Origin: Pseudomonas mandelii
GTDB lineage: Bacteria > Pseudomonadota > Gammaproteobacteria > Pseudomonadales > Pseudomonadaceae
DNA: 64,000 bases
Direction: 5' to 3'
NCBI RefSeq assembly: GCF_900106065.1
Contig: NZ_LT629796.1
Location: 2,764,001 to 2,828,000, forward strand
The notes under the pieces were generated by a model that was not told where the DNA came from, made no database searches, and was given only the letters and a program-made list of their open reading frames with translations. Positions 53,350 through 63,101 of this stretch are shown here, one piece after another (the stretch's first letter is position 1; each line of letters begins with the position of its first letter). The translations under genes were made by a program, and so were the position numbers.

Positions 53350-55473
53350 ATGGAATGCGCGCACCCCACGCCAGCTGAAGGCAGCTCGATCCTTTTAATC
53401 GTCGATGATTACCCTGAAAACCTGATCAGCTTGCGCGCGTTGCTCCAGCGCCAGGATTGGCAGGTCATTACCGCAGCTTCCGGTTTCGAAGCGCTCAGTC
53501 TGCTGCTCGAACACGATGTCGACCTGGTGCTGCTGGATGTGCAGATGCCGGGCATGGATGGTTTTGAAGTGGCGCGCCTGATGCGCGGCAGTCAGCGAAC
53601 CCGTCTCACACCGATTATTTTCCTGACCGCTAACGAACAGTCCCAGGACGCCGTGATCAAGGGCTATGCCAGTGGTGCGGTGGATTACCTGTTCAAGCCG
53701 TTCGACCCGCAAATTCTCAAGCCCAAAGTTCAGGCGTTGCTCGAGCATCAACGCAATCGCCGTGCCTTGCAGCGCCTGAGCCACGATCTGGAGGTCGCTC
53801 GCGCGTTTAATGCCTCGGTGCTGGACAACGCCGCCGAAGGCATCCTGGTGGTGGGTGAGGACGGTGTGATCCGCTTTGCCAACCCGGCGATGTCCCGGTT
53901 GCTCAATGCCACGGTGCAAGACCTGCAAGGCAAAGAGTTTCTGGATTTTCTGCAAAAGCCGCACATCCCGGTCTGGGCGGACTCTGACTTTTATACCGGT
54001 TACCGGCGCGGCGAAACCCTGCGCCTGCACGACGCGTTGCTGCGAACGGCGCCCGGCCAGCAAGTGCCGGTGGCGCTGTCTTGTGCGCCATTGCCTAGCG
54101 AACAACATGCGATGGTGGTGACGGTGCTGGATATGTCGGTGGTGCGCCATCTGCATCAGCAACTGGAATTCCAGGCGGTGACGGATCCGCTGACCGGGCT
54201 GCTCAATCGTCGCGGTTTCTACCAGACGGTGGAGAATCTGCTGTTGCGCGGTGAACGGTCCGACAGCGCCTGGGTGCTGCTGTACCTGGACCTCGACGGC
54301 TTCAAGCGCGTCAACGATTCCCTCGGCCACGATGCCGGCGACCGGGTGCTGCGCTGGGTGTCCGAGCAATTGAAAGCCTGTCTGCGGCCCTTTGACATTC
54401 TGGCGCGCATGGGCGGCGATGAGTTCACGGCGCTGCTGGATCTGGAGTTCCCGGAGCAAGCGGCGAAGATCGCCGAGAAGCTCATTGAGCGGGTGTCGAT
54501 CTGTCAGCAGATTGATGGTCTGGATATCGCCTTGGGCGCCAGCATCGGCATCGCCACGTACCCGGATTGCGGTTCGAACCTCGACGGCTTGCTGCGTGCG
54601 TCGGACATTGCCATGTACGAAGCCAAACGGGCCGGCCGTCAGCAATACCGTTTCTACGATCACGACATGAATGGCCGGGCGCGCTCGCGGCTGATGCTCG
54701 AAGATAGCGTGCGCACCGCCATTGAGAACCGTGATTTCAACCTCGTGTATCAGCCGCAGGTGGCGATAGACAGCGGGCAGATTCGTGGTTTCGAAGCGCT
54801 GCTGCGTTGGCAGCACCCGAGCGTCGGTGACGTGCCGCCGGGGCTGTTTTTGCCGTTGCTGGAAGAGGCGCGGCTGATCAGTCGTCTGGGCAGCTGGATT
54901 TACCATCGCGGGGCCGGCCAGCGCAAAGCGTGGGAAACCTTGTTTGCCGAAGACCTGGTGCTGGGCGTCAGTTTGAGCAGCACCCAGTTCGGCATGCCCA
55001 ACCTGGTCACTGAATTGCGCCAGGTGCTGGAGCGTCACGGCTTGCAGCCGCGTTATCTGGAAGTCGAAGTGACGGAAGAAGCGTTGATGCAAAACCCCGA
55101 AGAAACCCGCAAGACCCTGCGCTTGCTGCGCAATCTTGGAGTGCGTGTGGCGCTGGATGACTTCGGCTCCGGACCGTGCTCACTGGCGCATCTGCGCGAT
55201 CTGGAACTGGACACGCTCAAGTTTGACCGGCATTTGATCGCCCGATTGCCGGCGTCAGAACGGGACGCGGCGCTGGTGCGCAATGTGATCGACCTGTGCA
55301 AGCAATACGGGATGCTGGTGATTGCCGAAGGGGTGGAAACCATCGCGCAATATGAATGGCTGCAAGCCAACGGCTGCCAGTACGTGCAAGGTTTTCTGGT
55401 GGGGCGGCCGATGATGGCCGAGGATGCCGGCGACTTTGTGACGCCGTTTGACTGGAGCGCGCTGATCCGCTGA
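53350..55473 (+). CDS. Receiver-PAS-GGDEF-EAL response regulator
   Basis: A 707-residue c-di-GMP signalling protein. Residues ~14–130 are a receiver with phospho-acceptor Asp63 (LVLLDVQMPGMDGFEVA). A PAS domain follows (~150–265). GGDEF is intact (MGGDEFTALL, ~residue 357), as are the EAL motifs EALLRWQHP and LDDFGSGPCSL. Both cyclase and phosphodiesterase activity are possible. It stands alone with no histidine kinase next to it. Confidence 0.95.
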   Translation: MECAHPTPAEGSSILLIVDDYPENLISLRALLQRQDWQVITAASGFEALSLLLEHDVDLVLLDVQMPGMDGFEVARLMRGSQRTRLTPIIFLTANEQSQDAVIKGYASGAVDYLFKPFDPQILKPKVQALLEHQRNRRALQRLSHDLEVARAFNASVLDNAAEGILVVGEDGVIRFANPAMSRLLNATVQDLQGKEFLDFLQKPHIPVWADSDFYTGYRRGETLRLHDALLRTAPGQQVPVALSCAPLPSEQHAMVVTVLDMSVVRHLHQQLEFQAVTDPLTGLLNRRGFYQTVENLLLRGERSDSAWVLLYLDLDGFKRVNDSLGHDAGDRVLRWVSEQLKACLRPFDILARMGGDEFTALLDLEFPEQAAKIAEKLIERVSICQQIDGLDIALGASIGIATYPDCGSNLDGLLRASDIAMYEAKRAGRQQYRFYDHDMNGRARSRLMLEDSVRTAIENRDFNLVYQPQVAIDSGQIRGFEALLRWQHPSVGDVPPGLFLPLLEEARLISRLGSWIYHRGAGQRKAWETLFAEDLVLGVSLSSTQFGMPNLVTELRQVLERHGLQPRYLEVEVTEEALMQNPEETRKTLRLLRNLGVRVALDDFGSGPCSLAHLRDLELDTLKFDRHLIARLPASERDAALVRNVIDLCKQYGMLVIAEGVETIAQYEWLQANGCQYVQGFLVGRPMMAEDAGDFVTPFDWSALIR

Positions 55474-55519
55474 ATTCGCTACACTGGCGACCTTTTCGTT
55501 ATTCGTGTTGCCGACCCTG

Positions 55520-56011
55520 ATGACCGCGTTGAAATACCTCCAGGCCTATCCCGCTGCGTTGCAGGACCAGGTGCGCCAGCTGATCACCGAAGGTCGGCTG
55601 GGCGACTACCTGAGCAAGCGCTACCCGGAAAAACACGCGGTGCAGAGCGACAAGGCGCTGTACACCTTCGCGCTGGACCTCAAGCAGGAATACCTGCGCA
55701 ACGCGCCGGCCATCGACAAGGTGCTGTTCGACAACCGCCTCGACCTGACCCATCGCGCCCTTGGCCTGCACACCACAATCTCGCGGGTGCAGGGCGGCAA
55801 GCTCAAGTCCAAGAAGGAAATCCGGGTGGCCTCGTTGTTCAAGGAAGCACCCTCCGAGTTTCTGAAAATGATCGTCGTGCATGAGCTGGCGCACTTTAAA
55901 GAGTCGGATCACAACAAGGCGTTCTACAAGCTCTGCGAACACATGTTGCCGGGGTATCACCAGGTGGAATTTGATCTGCGGGTGTACCTGACGTGGCGGG
56001 ATATGCAGTAA
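55520..56011 (+). CDS. YgjP-like metallopeptidase-domain protein
   Basis: A 163-residue protein with the zinc motif HELAHFKESDHNKAF in its C-terminal third. This is the YgjP/WLM-like pattern. The ATG at 55520 starts TALKYLQAYPAAL; a TTG five codons earlier is possible. Followed 13 bases later by the wHTH gene, so they may be co-transcribed. Confidence 0.85.
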   Translation: MTALKYLQAYPAALQDQVRQLITEGRLGDYLSKRYPEKHAVQSDKALYTFALDLKQEYLRNAPAIDKVLFDNRLDLTHRALGLHTTISRVQGGKLKSKKEIRVASLFKEAPSEFLKMIVVHELAHFKESDHNKAFYKLCEHMLPGYHQVEFDLRVYLTWRDMQ

Positions 56012-56024
56012 AGGGAGTGTTTGA

Positions 56025-56321
56025 ATGGATGTAAGCAAGACCAAGAGCAGCTTTTATCGCCGGTTGTACGTGGCCTACCTGATCGACAGCGGGTTGGCCA
56101 GCAGCGTCCCGGCGCTGACCGAAGCAACCGGCATGCCCCGGCGCACGGCGCAGGACACAATTGCCGCATTGGCGGACCTGGACATCATTTGCGAGTTCGA
56201 GCAGGAAGAGGGCGCGCGCAACCATGCGGGGCGCTATCGGATTCGCGAGTGGGGGGCGATTGATCGGGGGTGGATCGAGCGGAATCTGCGGCAGATTAAA
56301 GCGGTGCTCGAGTATCCCTGA
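56025..56321 (+). CDS. Winged helix-turn-helix protein (98 aa)
   Basis: Small DNA-binding-like protein: LTEATGMPRRTAQDTIAALA is the helix-turn-helix and the following GRYRIREWG the wing. AGGGAG precedes the ATG. It pairs with the YgjP-like gene. Target unknown. Confidence 0.8.
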   Translation: MDVSKTKSSFYRRLYVAYLIDSGLASSVPALTEATGMPRRTAQDTIAALADLDIICEFEQEEGARNHAGRYRIREWGAIDRGWIERNLRQIKAVLEYP

Positions 56322-56346
56322 GTTCTTCGATGATACAGCTGACGCC

Positions 56347-56410
56347 ATCGCGAGCAGGCTCGCTCCCACATTTGACCGCGGTCCCCTGTGGGAGCGAGCC
56401 TGCTCGCGAT
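56347..56410. repeat. REPIN (GCGAGCAGGCTCGC type)
   Basis: Inverted arms 56347–56370 and 56387–56410 between convergent genes. Confidence 0.9.
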
Positions 56411-56417
56411 AGGGCCC

Positions 56418-56870
56418 TTAAGGGCGACGCATCCCGATATGCGGAATGTCATCCTCCAGAAACTCCTCACCCGACACCACAAACCCGTACCGCCCGTAAT
56501 ACCCCTGCAAATGCGCTTGGGCCGAAAGATAGATCGGCACCTCAGGCCAGCGTTTCGCGGCCTGCTTCAACGCCTGGGCCATCAACTCGTGCCCCAGCCC
56601 GGTGCCACGGGCGCCAGGCGCGATAATCACCCGCCCGATCACCACGTCGCCGCCCTGCGTTTCCGGGTCGAGCAAGCGCAGATAGGCCACCAGCCGATCC
56701 CCATCCCACGCCATCAAATGGCAGGTGTCCCCTTCCAGATCCTGGCCATCGACATCCTGATAAGCGCATTTCTGTTCGACGACGAACACTTCTGCGCGCA
56801 ACTGGAGAATGGCGTACAGCTGCTCTTTCCCCAGATCGCTGTGGTGTTTGCAGACCCAATCGATTGTCAT
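56418..56870 (-). CDS. ElaA-family GNAT acetyltransferase
   Basis: A 150-residue GNAT protein. LYAILQLRAEVFVVEQKCAY is the ElaA N-terminus; IGRVIIAPGARGTGLGHELM binds acetyl-CoA. ATG at 56870 with AAGGA upstream (a GTG two codons earlier is possible). Acceptor unknown. Confidence 0.88.
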   Translation of the reverse strand: MTIDWVCKHHSDLGKEQLYAILQLRAEVFVVEQKCAYQDVDGQDLEGDTCHLMAWDGDRLVAYLRLLDPETQGGDVVIGRVIIAPGARGTGLGHELMAQALKQAAKRWPEVPIYLSAQAHLQGYYGRYGFVVSGEEFLEDDIPHIGMRRP

Positions 56871-57127
56871 CTTCACTTTCCTTGAGCAACGTCCTTCGGA
56901 TACTAAGCGTCCCGGCGATATATGTCTTTATGACGGAGCAATCTGTGACGAAGGCCAAAATGCCATCATTCATTTCTCGCGGCACTGTCTTCTTTGTGTA
57001 ATCTGCGATTGAGCGCAGTGCAGTGGCTTCAATGAGCTAATGTTGAGTACTTGGGTGCTGATACATGTGTCTTGGAGTTTTGGCAGAAAAATGCGTCGGG
57101 CAGCCCGCCCGCTAAGGATTTTCTAGC

Positions 57128-57865
57128 ATGCCGCGATTGCATCGAGCGTTTGCTTTGATCGTGCTGCTGTTGCTGACACAGAGCGCGGCAGCGGAGAAGC
57201 TGCGTCTGGTCGCCGACGCCTGGCCACCGTTTACCGACGCCACGCTGGTCAACGGTGGCTTGGCCACTGACATTGTCAGCACTGCGCTGGCACGGGCCGG
57301 TTACGCCAGTGATTTCGAGCAGGTGCCCTGGGCGCGAGCGTTGCTCGGCGTCGGTGAAGGCCGTTACGACGTGCTGGTCAACGCCTGGTACACCGACGAG
57401 CGCACCAAGCTGGGCCAGTTTTCCGGCGAATACCTGCTCAACCGCGTGCGTTTTCTCAAGCGCAAAGACGCGCCCATCGAATACAACAACTTGCAGCAAT
57501 TGCACACTTACCCGATTGCAGTGGTGCGTGGTTATGCCTATTCACCGGAATTCGATGAGGACGTGTCGTTGCAGAAAGTCCCCGTGCATAACTTCGCCAT
57601 GGCCGTGCGCATGGTCGCGGCAGACCGGGTCAAGTTGACGCTGGAAGACGAATACGTCGCCCGTTATTACCTGGCTCGGGAATCATCCAAGGTGCGCAAT
57701 GCCGTGGAGTTCCTGCCCAAGGCATTGAGCGAGAACAGCTTGCACATATTGGTCAGCCTGAAAAATCCGCAGCATGAACAGATCGTCGCCGGTTTCGATC
57801 GCGAGATTGCGGAGATGAAGGCTGATGGCAGTTATGAGCGGTTGATGAAGCAGCATGGGATGTAA
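57128..57865 (+). CDS. Periplasmic solute-binding protein (family 3)
   Basis: A 245-residue secreted protein. Signal peptide ending QSAAA, then KLRLVADAWPPFTDATL at the start of a two-lobed SBP_bac_3 fold. No permease gene is adjacent, so it may be an orphan binding protein. Ligand unknown. Confidence 0.85.
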   Translation: MPRLHRAFALIVLLLLTQSAAAEKLRLVADAWPPFTDATLVNGGLATDIVSTALARAGYASDFEQVPWARALLGVGEGRYDVLVNAWYTDERTKLGQFSGEYLLNRVRFLKRKDAPIEYNNLQQLHTYPIAVVRGYAYSPEFDEDVSLQKVPVHNFAMAVRMVAADRVKLTLEDEYVARYYLARESSKVRNAVEFLPKALSENSLHILVSLKNPQHEQIVAGFDREIAEMKADGSYERLMKQHGM

Positions 57866-57916
57866 GCTTCGGTGTGGCTGATGGCCCTATCGCGAGCAAG
57901 CCTGTCACTACAGATC

Positions 57917-60100
57917 TCAGGCTTCACTGGTGTCCTTGATCAGATGCGCCGCCAACGTCCGCAACGGCCCCAACTGCCGGCAGATCAACGCCAACTGCGT
58001 CTGTACCAGCCGCTGCCCTTCATCGATCTCATCCGGCATTTGCTCCAACTCATTGGCCAGCGCCTCTTCGGCATCGCTCTGAATCGCAATTGGCTGTTTG
58101 CTCGCCAACCCTTGGGCGATCTCGTCGATGCTGGCCGCCAGGCTCACGCCCGCGCCGTCGATCAAATGCTCGCGAACATCCGCCGGTAACTGGGTTTCAC
58201 GGTGCGCACCCAATCCCGACAAGTAGCTGAGCAACGTGTGCGACAGCACCAGGAAGCGAAACCCGACATCCGCTTCCTTACGGAAATGCCCTGGCTCCAT
58301 GAGCATGTTGGCCAGTGTCGTCGACAATGCCGCATCAGCGTTGTGCGCATTGCGTCGCGCCAGGCGATAGGCCAGGTCGTCGCTTTTGCCGGCGGCGTAT
58401 TGCTGCATGATCTGGCGCAGGTAAATGCTGTTGCAGGTCAGGGTATTGGCCAGCACTTTGTTCAGGCGTCGGCCCTGCCAGTCCGGCAGGAACAGGAACA
58501 CCGCGAGCCCGGCGATCAAGCTGCCGAGCAAGGTGTCGAACAGCCGCGGCAGGAACAGCCCGTAACCATCACCGACCTGATTGAAGCAGAACAGCACCAT
58601 CAACGTAATCGCGGCGGTCGCCAACGTGTAGCGCGTGGTGCGGTTGATAAAGAACACCACTCCGGCTGCGATCGCGAAGCACGACTGGACCAGCGGATTG
58701 GGGAACAGATCGAACAGCGCCCAGGCCACCGTCAGGCCAATCGCGGTGCCGATGATCCGTTGGCCCAGTTTGCGTCGAGTGGCGCCGTAGTTTGGCTGGC
58801 AGACAAACAGCGTGGTGAGGATGATCCAGTAACCTTGCGAGGGGTGAATCAAGTGCACCATCCCGTAGCCGATGCTCAAGGCCAGGGGCAGGCGCAGTGC
58901 ATGGCGGAACAGCAGCGAGGTCGGTGTCAGCTGCGTGCGCAAGCGAATCCACACATCCTTGAGGTTGCGCGGCGAGCGGTCGAGCAGGCTGCTGTCGGTG
59001 GCGTCGGCCAGGGCGTCGAGGTTGCTGGCATCGCTGAGCAAACGGTCGAGGGTGCCGAGGTTGGCGGCCAATGCCCGCAAAGAGCGCAACAGACCGCGCC
59101 AGGCCGGGTTGCTCTGGATGCGCAAGTGTTCGATGGAGGCGTGCAGGTCGCTCAACGCTTCGGCGAAGCTGGCGTCATAGATGAACGGCTGGCGCATCTG
59201 GATCGATTCCGCCAGCGCCCGGCAGGCTTTGCCTTGCTGGCGTAGCAGACGCTGGCAACGGAACAGCACGTCGCTGTGAAAGAACGCCTCGGCCAGCGCG
59301 TTGTAAGGGTAGTGCGAAGAACTGGCGCGCTCGTGGATGTCCTGAGCGAGGAAGTACAGCTTGAGGTAGCGGCTGACTTTCGAACCCGGTCGTCCATTGC
59401 CGACCCGGTGCAGGATAATTTCCTTGGCAGCGTTGAGTGCCGCGACAACTCGACCGTTTTGCTGCGCCAGTTCCAGTCGGCGTGCTTCCACGTCCATCTG
59501 CCGAATCGGCTCGAACAGCGACGATTTCAGCTTCAAGTAAAAACCCAGTTCACGGAACAACCGAGCCAGGCTCTGCTGCACCGGCTGGTTGGAAAACATC
59601 GCCTGCCACAGCACCGAGAGCAAGCCGTACCAGGCGGCGCCGGCCACCAGCAGCACCGGTTCGTGCCAGAAATCGGTGACCGCGCCGCCGCGCTGATCCA
59701 CGCCGATCATGGTGTAGACCGACAGAATCAACGTCGCGGAGGCAATCGCGCCATAGCGTTCGCCGAGGGCGCCGAGCATGGTCAGGCCGAAACTGGCGAG
59801 GGCCAGGGCGATGACAAAAACGATGGGGTAGGGGAACAGCAATTCGACGGAGAGGGCGGCGACGCTGAAGCACACCAGCGTCACGGCCAGCGCGTTGAGG
59901 CGGCCCTGCCAACTGTCGTCGGTCTCGGCCAGGGCGCTGGCGATGATCCCCAGGAACAACGGGATCAGAAGCCCCATTTCATCCTGATACCAACAGACGG
60001 CCATGCTGCCGGTCAGGGCGATGAACACCCGCACGCTGTAGCTGAATTTATCCAGCGCCCAGAGACGGCGCAGCGACTGACGAAATGAGGTCGATGACAT
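57917..60100 (-). CDS. yccS: YccS-type FUSC family membrane protein
   Basis: A 727-residue protein with two blocks of membrane helices (about residues 25–165 and 395–540) around cytoplasmic regions. QSLRRLWALDKFSYSVRV at the start and HPSQGYWIILTTLFVCQPNY before the second block match YccS. Possibly aromatic-acid or stress efflux; role not settled. Confidence 0.88.
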   Translation of the reverse strand: MSSTSFRQSLRRLWALDKFSYSVRVFIALTGSMAVCWYQDEMGLLIPLFLGIIASALAETDDSWQGRLNALAVTLVCFSVAALSVELLFPYPIVFVIALALASFGLTMLGALGERYGAIASATLILSVYTMIGVDQRGGAVTDFWHEPVLLVAGAAWYGLLSVLWQAMFSNQPVQQSLARLFRELGFYLKLKSSLFEPIRQMDVEARRLELAQQNGRVVAALNAAKEIILHRVGNGRPGSKVSRYLKLYFLAQDIHERASSSHYPYNALAEAFFHSDVLFRCQRLLRQQGKACRALAESIQMRQPFIYDASFAEALSDLHASIEHLRIQSNPAWRGLLRSLRALAANLGTLDRLLSDASNLDALADATDSSLLDRSPRNLKDVWIRLRTQLTPTSLLFRHALRLPLALSIGYGMVHLIHPSQGYWIILTTLFVCQPNYGATRRKLGQRIIGTAIGLTVAWALFDLFPNPLVQSCFAIAAGVVFFINRTTRYTLATAAITLMVLFCFNQVGDGYGLFLPRLFDTLLGSLIAGLAVFLFLPDWQGRRLNKVLANTLTCNSIYLRQIMQQYAAGKSDDLAYRLARRNAHNADAALSTTLANMLMEPGHFRKEADVGFRFLVLSHTLLSYLSGLGAHRETQLPADVREHLIDGAGVSLAASIDEIAQGLASKQPIAIQSDAEEALANELEQMPDEIDEGQRLVQTQLALICRQLGPLRTLAAHLIKDTSEA

Positions 60101-60269
60101 GAAGTGCGAAGGCCTTCCGAGGCAATGCCGCTAAATTGAGCCAGTAATGACGCCGACGCAATGGCGCCGATCACATCTGACAGCAAAATCTGTTCCTTGA
60201 TTGTTCAGTGTTGTCTGTTCGGACGCCTTCGCGATCCGACTTGCCCGCGAAGAACGATGACGCGGTATA

Positions 60270-61448
60270 TCAGACGTACTGCGCAGCGGCATAACCCGAG
60301 GCCCAGGCCCACTGGAAGTTGAAGCCGCCCAGGTGTCCGGTGACGTCGAGCACTTCACCAATGAAATACAGGCCAGGGCTTTTCAGCGATTCCATGGTCT
60401 TGGATGACACTTCATGAGTGTCGACACCGCCCAAAGTCACTTCCGCAGTGCGATAGCCCTCGGTGCCGGCAGGAACCACTTTCCAGCTCGCCAGTTTTTC
60501 GGCGATGTCGGCGATTTCCGCGTGGGTGTATTGCTTCATCGGTTTGGAGACGAACCAGTTGTCCGCCAGCAAGTTGGCCATCTTCTTGGTGAAGATTTCA
60601 CCGAGCAGGGTTTTCAGTTCGCTGTTCGGGCGTTCGGCTTGCTGCTGTTGCAGCCAGCTCGGCACGTCGTGGTCCGGCATCAAGTTGATCTCGACCGTGT
60701 CGCCGGATTCCCAGAACGAGGAAATCTGCAAAATCGCCGGGCCACTGAGGCCGCGATGGGTGAACAGGATGTTCTCGCGAAAGCTCTGGTCGTTGCAGCT
60801 CACCAGGCAATCCACCGATGTGCCGGACAGCTCGGTGCACAGTTCCTTGAGCTGATCGGTGATGGTGAACGGCACCAGGCCGGCACGGGTCGGTAGCAGG
60901 TCGTGACCGAACTGCTTGGCGACCTGATAACCGAAACCGGTGGCGCCCAGGGTCGGAATCGACAGACCACCCGTGGCGATGACCAGGGATTCACAGGTCA
61001 GTTGACCGAGCGTCGTGTCGAGCAAGTAACCGCTTTCGAGCTTTTCGATGGTCTGGATCGAGGTGTCCAGGTGCAGGCTGACGCCGACCTGATCGCATTC
61101 GGTGAGGAGCATCTCAAGGATGTCGCTGGATTTGTTATCGCAGAACAGTTGGCCGAGTTTCTTCTCGTGATACGGCACGCCGTGTTTGGCGACCATGCCG
61201 ATGAAATCCCACTGGGTATAGCGCGCCAGTGCGGATTTGCAGAAGTGTTCATTTTGCGAGAGGAAATTGCCCGGTTCTGTGTACATGTTGGTGAAATTGC
61301 AGCGGCCACCGCCCGACATCAGGATTTTCTTGCCGGCCTTGTTCGCATGGTCGAGCAACATGACCTTGCGCCCACGTCCGGCGGCGGTCAGCGCACACAT
61401 CAACCCTGCGGCGCCAGCGCCAATGATCACGACTTCGGTAGAGCGCAA
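60270..61448 (-). CDS. HI0933/YhiN-type flavoprotein oxidoreductase
   Basis: A 392-residue FAD protein. VVIIGAGAAGLMCALTAAG binds FAD; MSGGGRCNFTNM and a C-terminal GEVLDVTGHLGGFNFQWAWA define the HI0933 family. Substrate unknown. It lies between YccS and DbpA. Confidence 0.88.
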   Translation of the reverse strand: MRSTEVVIIGAGAAGLMCALTAAGRGRKVMLLDHANKAGKKILMSGGGRCNFTNMYTEPGNFLSQNEHFCKSALARYTQWDFIGMVAKHGVPYHEKKLGQLFCDNKSSDILEMLLTECDQVGVSLHLDTSIQTIEKLESGYLLDTTLGQLTCESLVIATGGLSIPTLGATGFGYQVAKQFGHDLLPTRAGLVPFTITDQLKELCTELSGTSVDCLVSCNDQSFRENILFTHRGLSGPAILQISSFWESGDTVEINLMPDHDVPSWLQQQQAERPNSELKTLLGEIFTKKMANLLADNWFVSKPMKQYTHAEIADIAEKLASWKVVPAGTEGYRTAEVTLGGVDTHEVSSKTMESLKSPGLYFIGEVLDVTGHLGGFNFQWAWASGYAAAQYV

Positions 61449-61477
61449 AACGGTGTCCTCACACAGGAGCTTATATT

Positions 61478-61583
61478 GATCGTTCCCACGCTCTGCGGGG
61501 GAATGCCGCCATGGACGCTCTGCGTCCGCTCTGTGACGCGGAGCGTCACGGGATGCATTCCCACGCGGAGCGTGGGAACGATC
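61478..61583. repeat. Palindromic intergenic repeat (GATCGTTCCCACGCTC)
   Basis: GATCGTTCCCACGCTC at 61478 and its complement ending 61583, with an inner GGACGCTCTGCGTCC-type pair. A common pseudomonad interspersed palindrome. Confidence 0.8.
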
Positions 61584-61607
61584 AGGCAGGGGGGAGTTGC
61601 GGCGTTC

Positions 61608-62993
61608 TTAGAGGATACGAACGCGCAACGAACGGCCTTTGATCTTGCCGTCGTTCAGACGCTGCAAGGCTTGCTTGGCGATCCCGCGTTCAACAGCCAC
61701 ATATGCCTGGAAGTCGAAAATCGCGATCTTGCCGACCTGAGCGCCCGGAATACCGGCATCGCCCGTCAGTGCACCCAGAATGTCGCCCGGACGCACTTTG
61801 TCTTTACGGCCTGCGCCGATGACCAGCGTGCTCATCACTGGCAGCAGCGGTGCGCCGCCCTGGGATTTGAGGTTGTCCAGCTGATCCCAGCTCAACGGCG
61901 ACTTCTGCAGGAGCTCGATGGCCTGGGCGCGGTGCGCTTCGGACGGCGCGACCAGGCTGATCGCAATGCCTTTCTCGCCAGCACGACCGGTACGGCCGAC
62001 ACGGTGAATGTGGATTTCCGAGTCACGGGCCAGCTCGACGTTGATCACCATGTCCAGCGCATCGATGTCCAGGCCACGAGCGGCAACGTCGGTGGCGACC
62101 AGTACCGAAGTACTGCGGTTGGCGAACATGGCCAGCACCTGGTCACGGTCACGCTGTTCCAGATCGCCGTGCAGGCCGACGGCGGAAATGCCTTTGGAGG
62201 TCAGGTGATCGACGGTTTCCTGAACCTGCTGCTTGGTGAAGCAGAAGGCGACGCAGGACGCCGGACGGTGATGCGCGAGGACTTTGACCACCGCGTCCAT
62301 GCGCTCTTCCGGGGAGATTTCGTAGAAGCGCTGCTCAATCTGCGTGTCGTCGTGGAACGCTTCGGCCTTCACGATCTGCGGGTTGCGCATGAATTTCGCC
62401 GCCAATTGCTTGATGCCCGTCGGATAGGTGGCGGAGAACAGCAGGGTCTGGCGACGTTCGGGGCTCTGGGCGATGATTTCTTCGATGGAATCGTAGAAAC
62501 CCATGTCGAGCATGCGGTCGGCTTCATCGAGGATCAGCGTGTTCAGGCCATGGAGAATCAGCGAACCCTTGCGCAGGTGCTGCTGAATCCGACCAGGGGT
62601 GCCGACGATGATGTGCGCACCGTGCTCCAGCGAGCCGATCTGTGGGCCGAAAGCCACGCCGCCGCACAGGGTCAGGACCTTGATGTTGTCTTCGGCGCGG
62701 GCCAGGCGACGGATTTCCTTGGCGACCTGGTCGGCCAACTCGCGAGTCGGGCAGATGACCAGCGCCTGGCAACCGAAGAAGCGCGGATTGATCGGGTTCA
62801 GCAGGCCGACACCGAAGGCGGCGGTCTTGCCGCTACCGGTCTTGGCCTGGGCGATCAGGTCCATCCCCTTGAGGATCACCGGCAAGCTTTGCGCCTGGAT
62901 CGGCGTCATCTCGGCATAACCCAAAGAGTCGAGGTTAGCCAGCATGGCGGCGGATAGCGGCAAAGTATTAAAAGCGGTGGCAATGGTGGTCAC
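61608..62993 (-). CDS. dbpA: ATP-dependent RNA helicase DbpA
   Basis: A 461-residue DEAD-box helicase of 50S ribosome assembly. Motifs: TPIQAQSLP (Q), AQAKTGSGKT (I), PTRELADQ (Ia), DEAD (II), SAT (III), HRVGRTGRAG (VI). The C-terminal domain (GDILGALTGDAGIPGAQVG) binds 23S rRNA hairpin 92. GTG at 62993 gives the family start TTIATAFNTLPLS; the TTG at 63008 is an alternative. Confidence 0.95.
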   Translation of the reverse strand: MTTIATAFNTLPLSAAMLANLDSLGYAEMTPIQAQSLPVILKGMDLIAQAKTGSGKTAAFGVGLLNPINPRFFGCQALVICPTRELADQVAKEIRRLARAEDNIKVLTLCGGVAFGPQIGSLEHGAHIIVGTPGRIQQHLRKGSLILHGLNTLILDEADRMLDMGFYDSIEEIIAQSPERRQTLLFSATYPTGIKQLAAKFMRNPQIVKAEAFHDDTQIEQRFYEISPEERMDAVVKVLAHHRPASCVAFCFTKQQVQETVDHLTSKGISAVGLHGDLEQRDRDQVLAMFANRSTSVLVATDVAARGLDIDALDMVINVELARDSEIHIHRVGRTGRAGEKGIAISLVAPSEAHRAQAIELLQKSPLSWDQLDNLKSQGGAPLLPVMSTLVIGAGRKDKVRPGDILGALTGDAGIPGAQVGKIAIFDFQAYVAVERGIAKQALQRLNDGKIKGRSLRVRIL

Positions 62994-63101
62994 GGGACTG
63001 GCCTGCAAAACAAAATGTCGCGCAGTGTATCAGTCCCATGGCCATTCGCCCGTAGTTTCCAGACGAGAAGTCGCCGAGCGCAGGCACTTATCGTCTGGAA
63101 A

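Noticed and set aside
53395..55092. 565-codon minus-strand open frame
   Set aside because: Antisense to the GGDEF-EAL gene, with low-complexity Gln/His/Arg sequence.
60903..62957. 684-codon plus-strand open frame
   Set aside because: Antisense to dbpA and the HI0933 gene; no domain or ribosome site.
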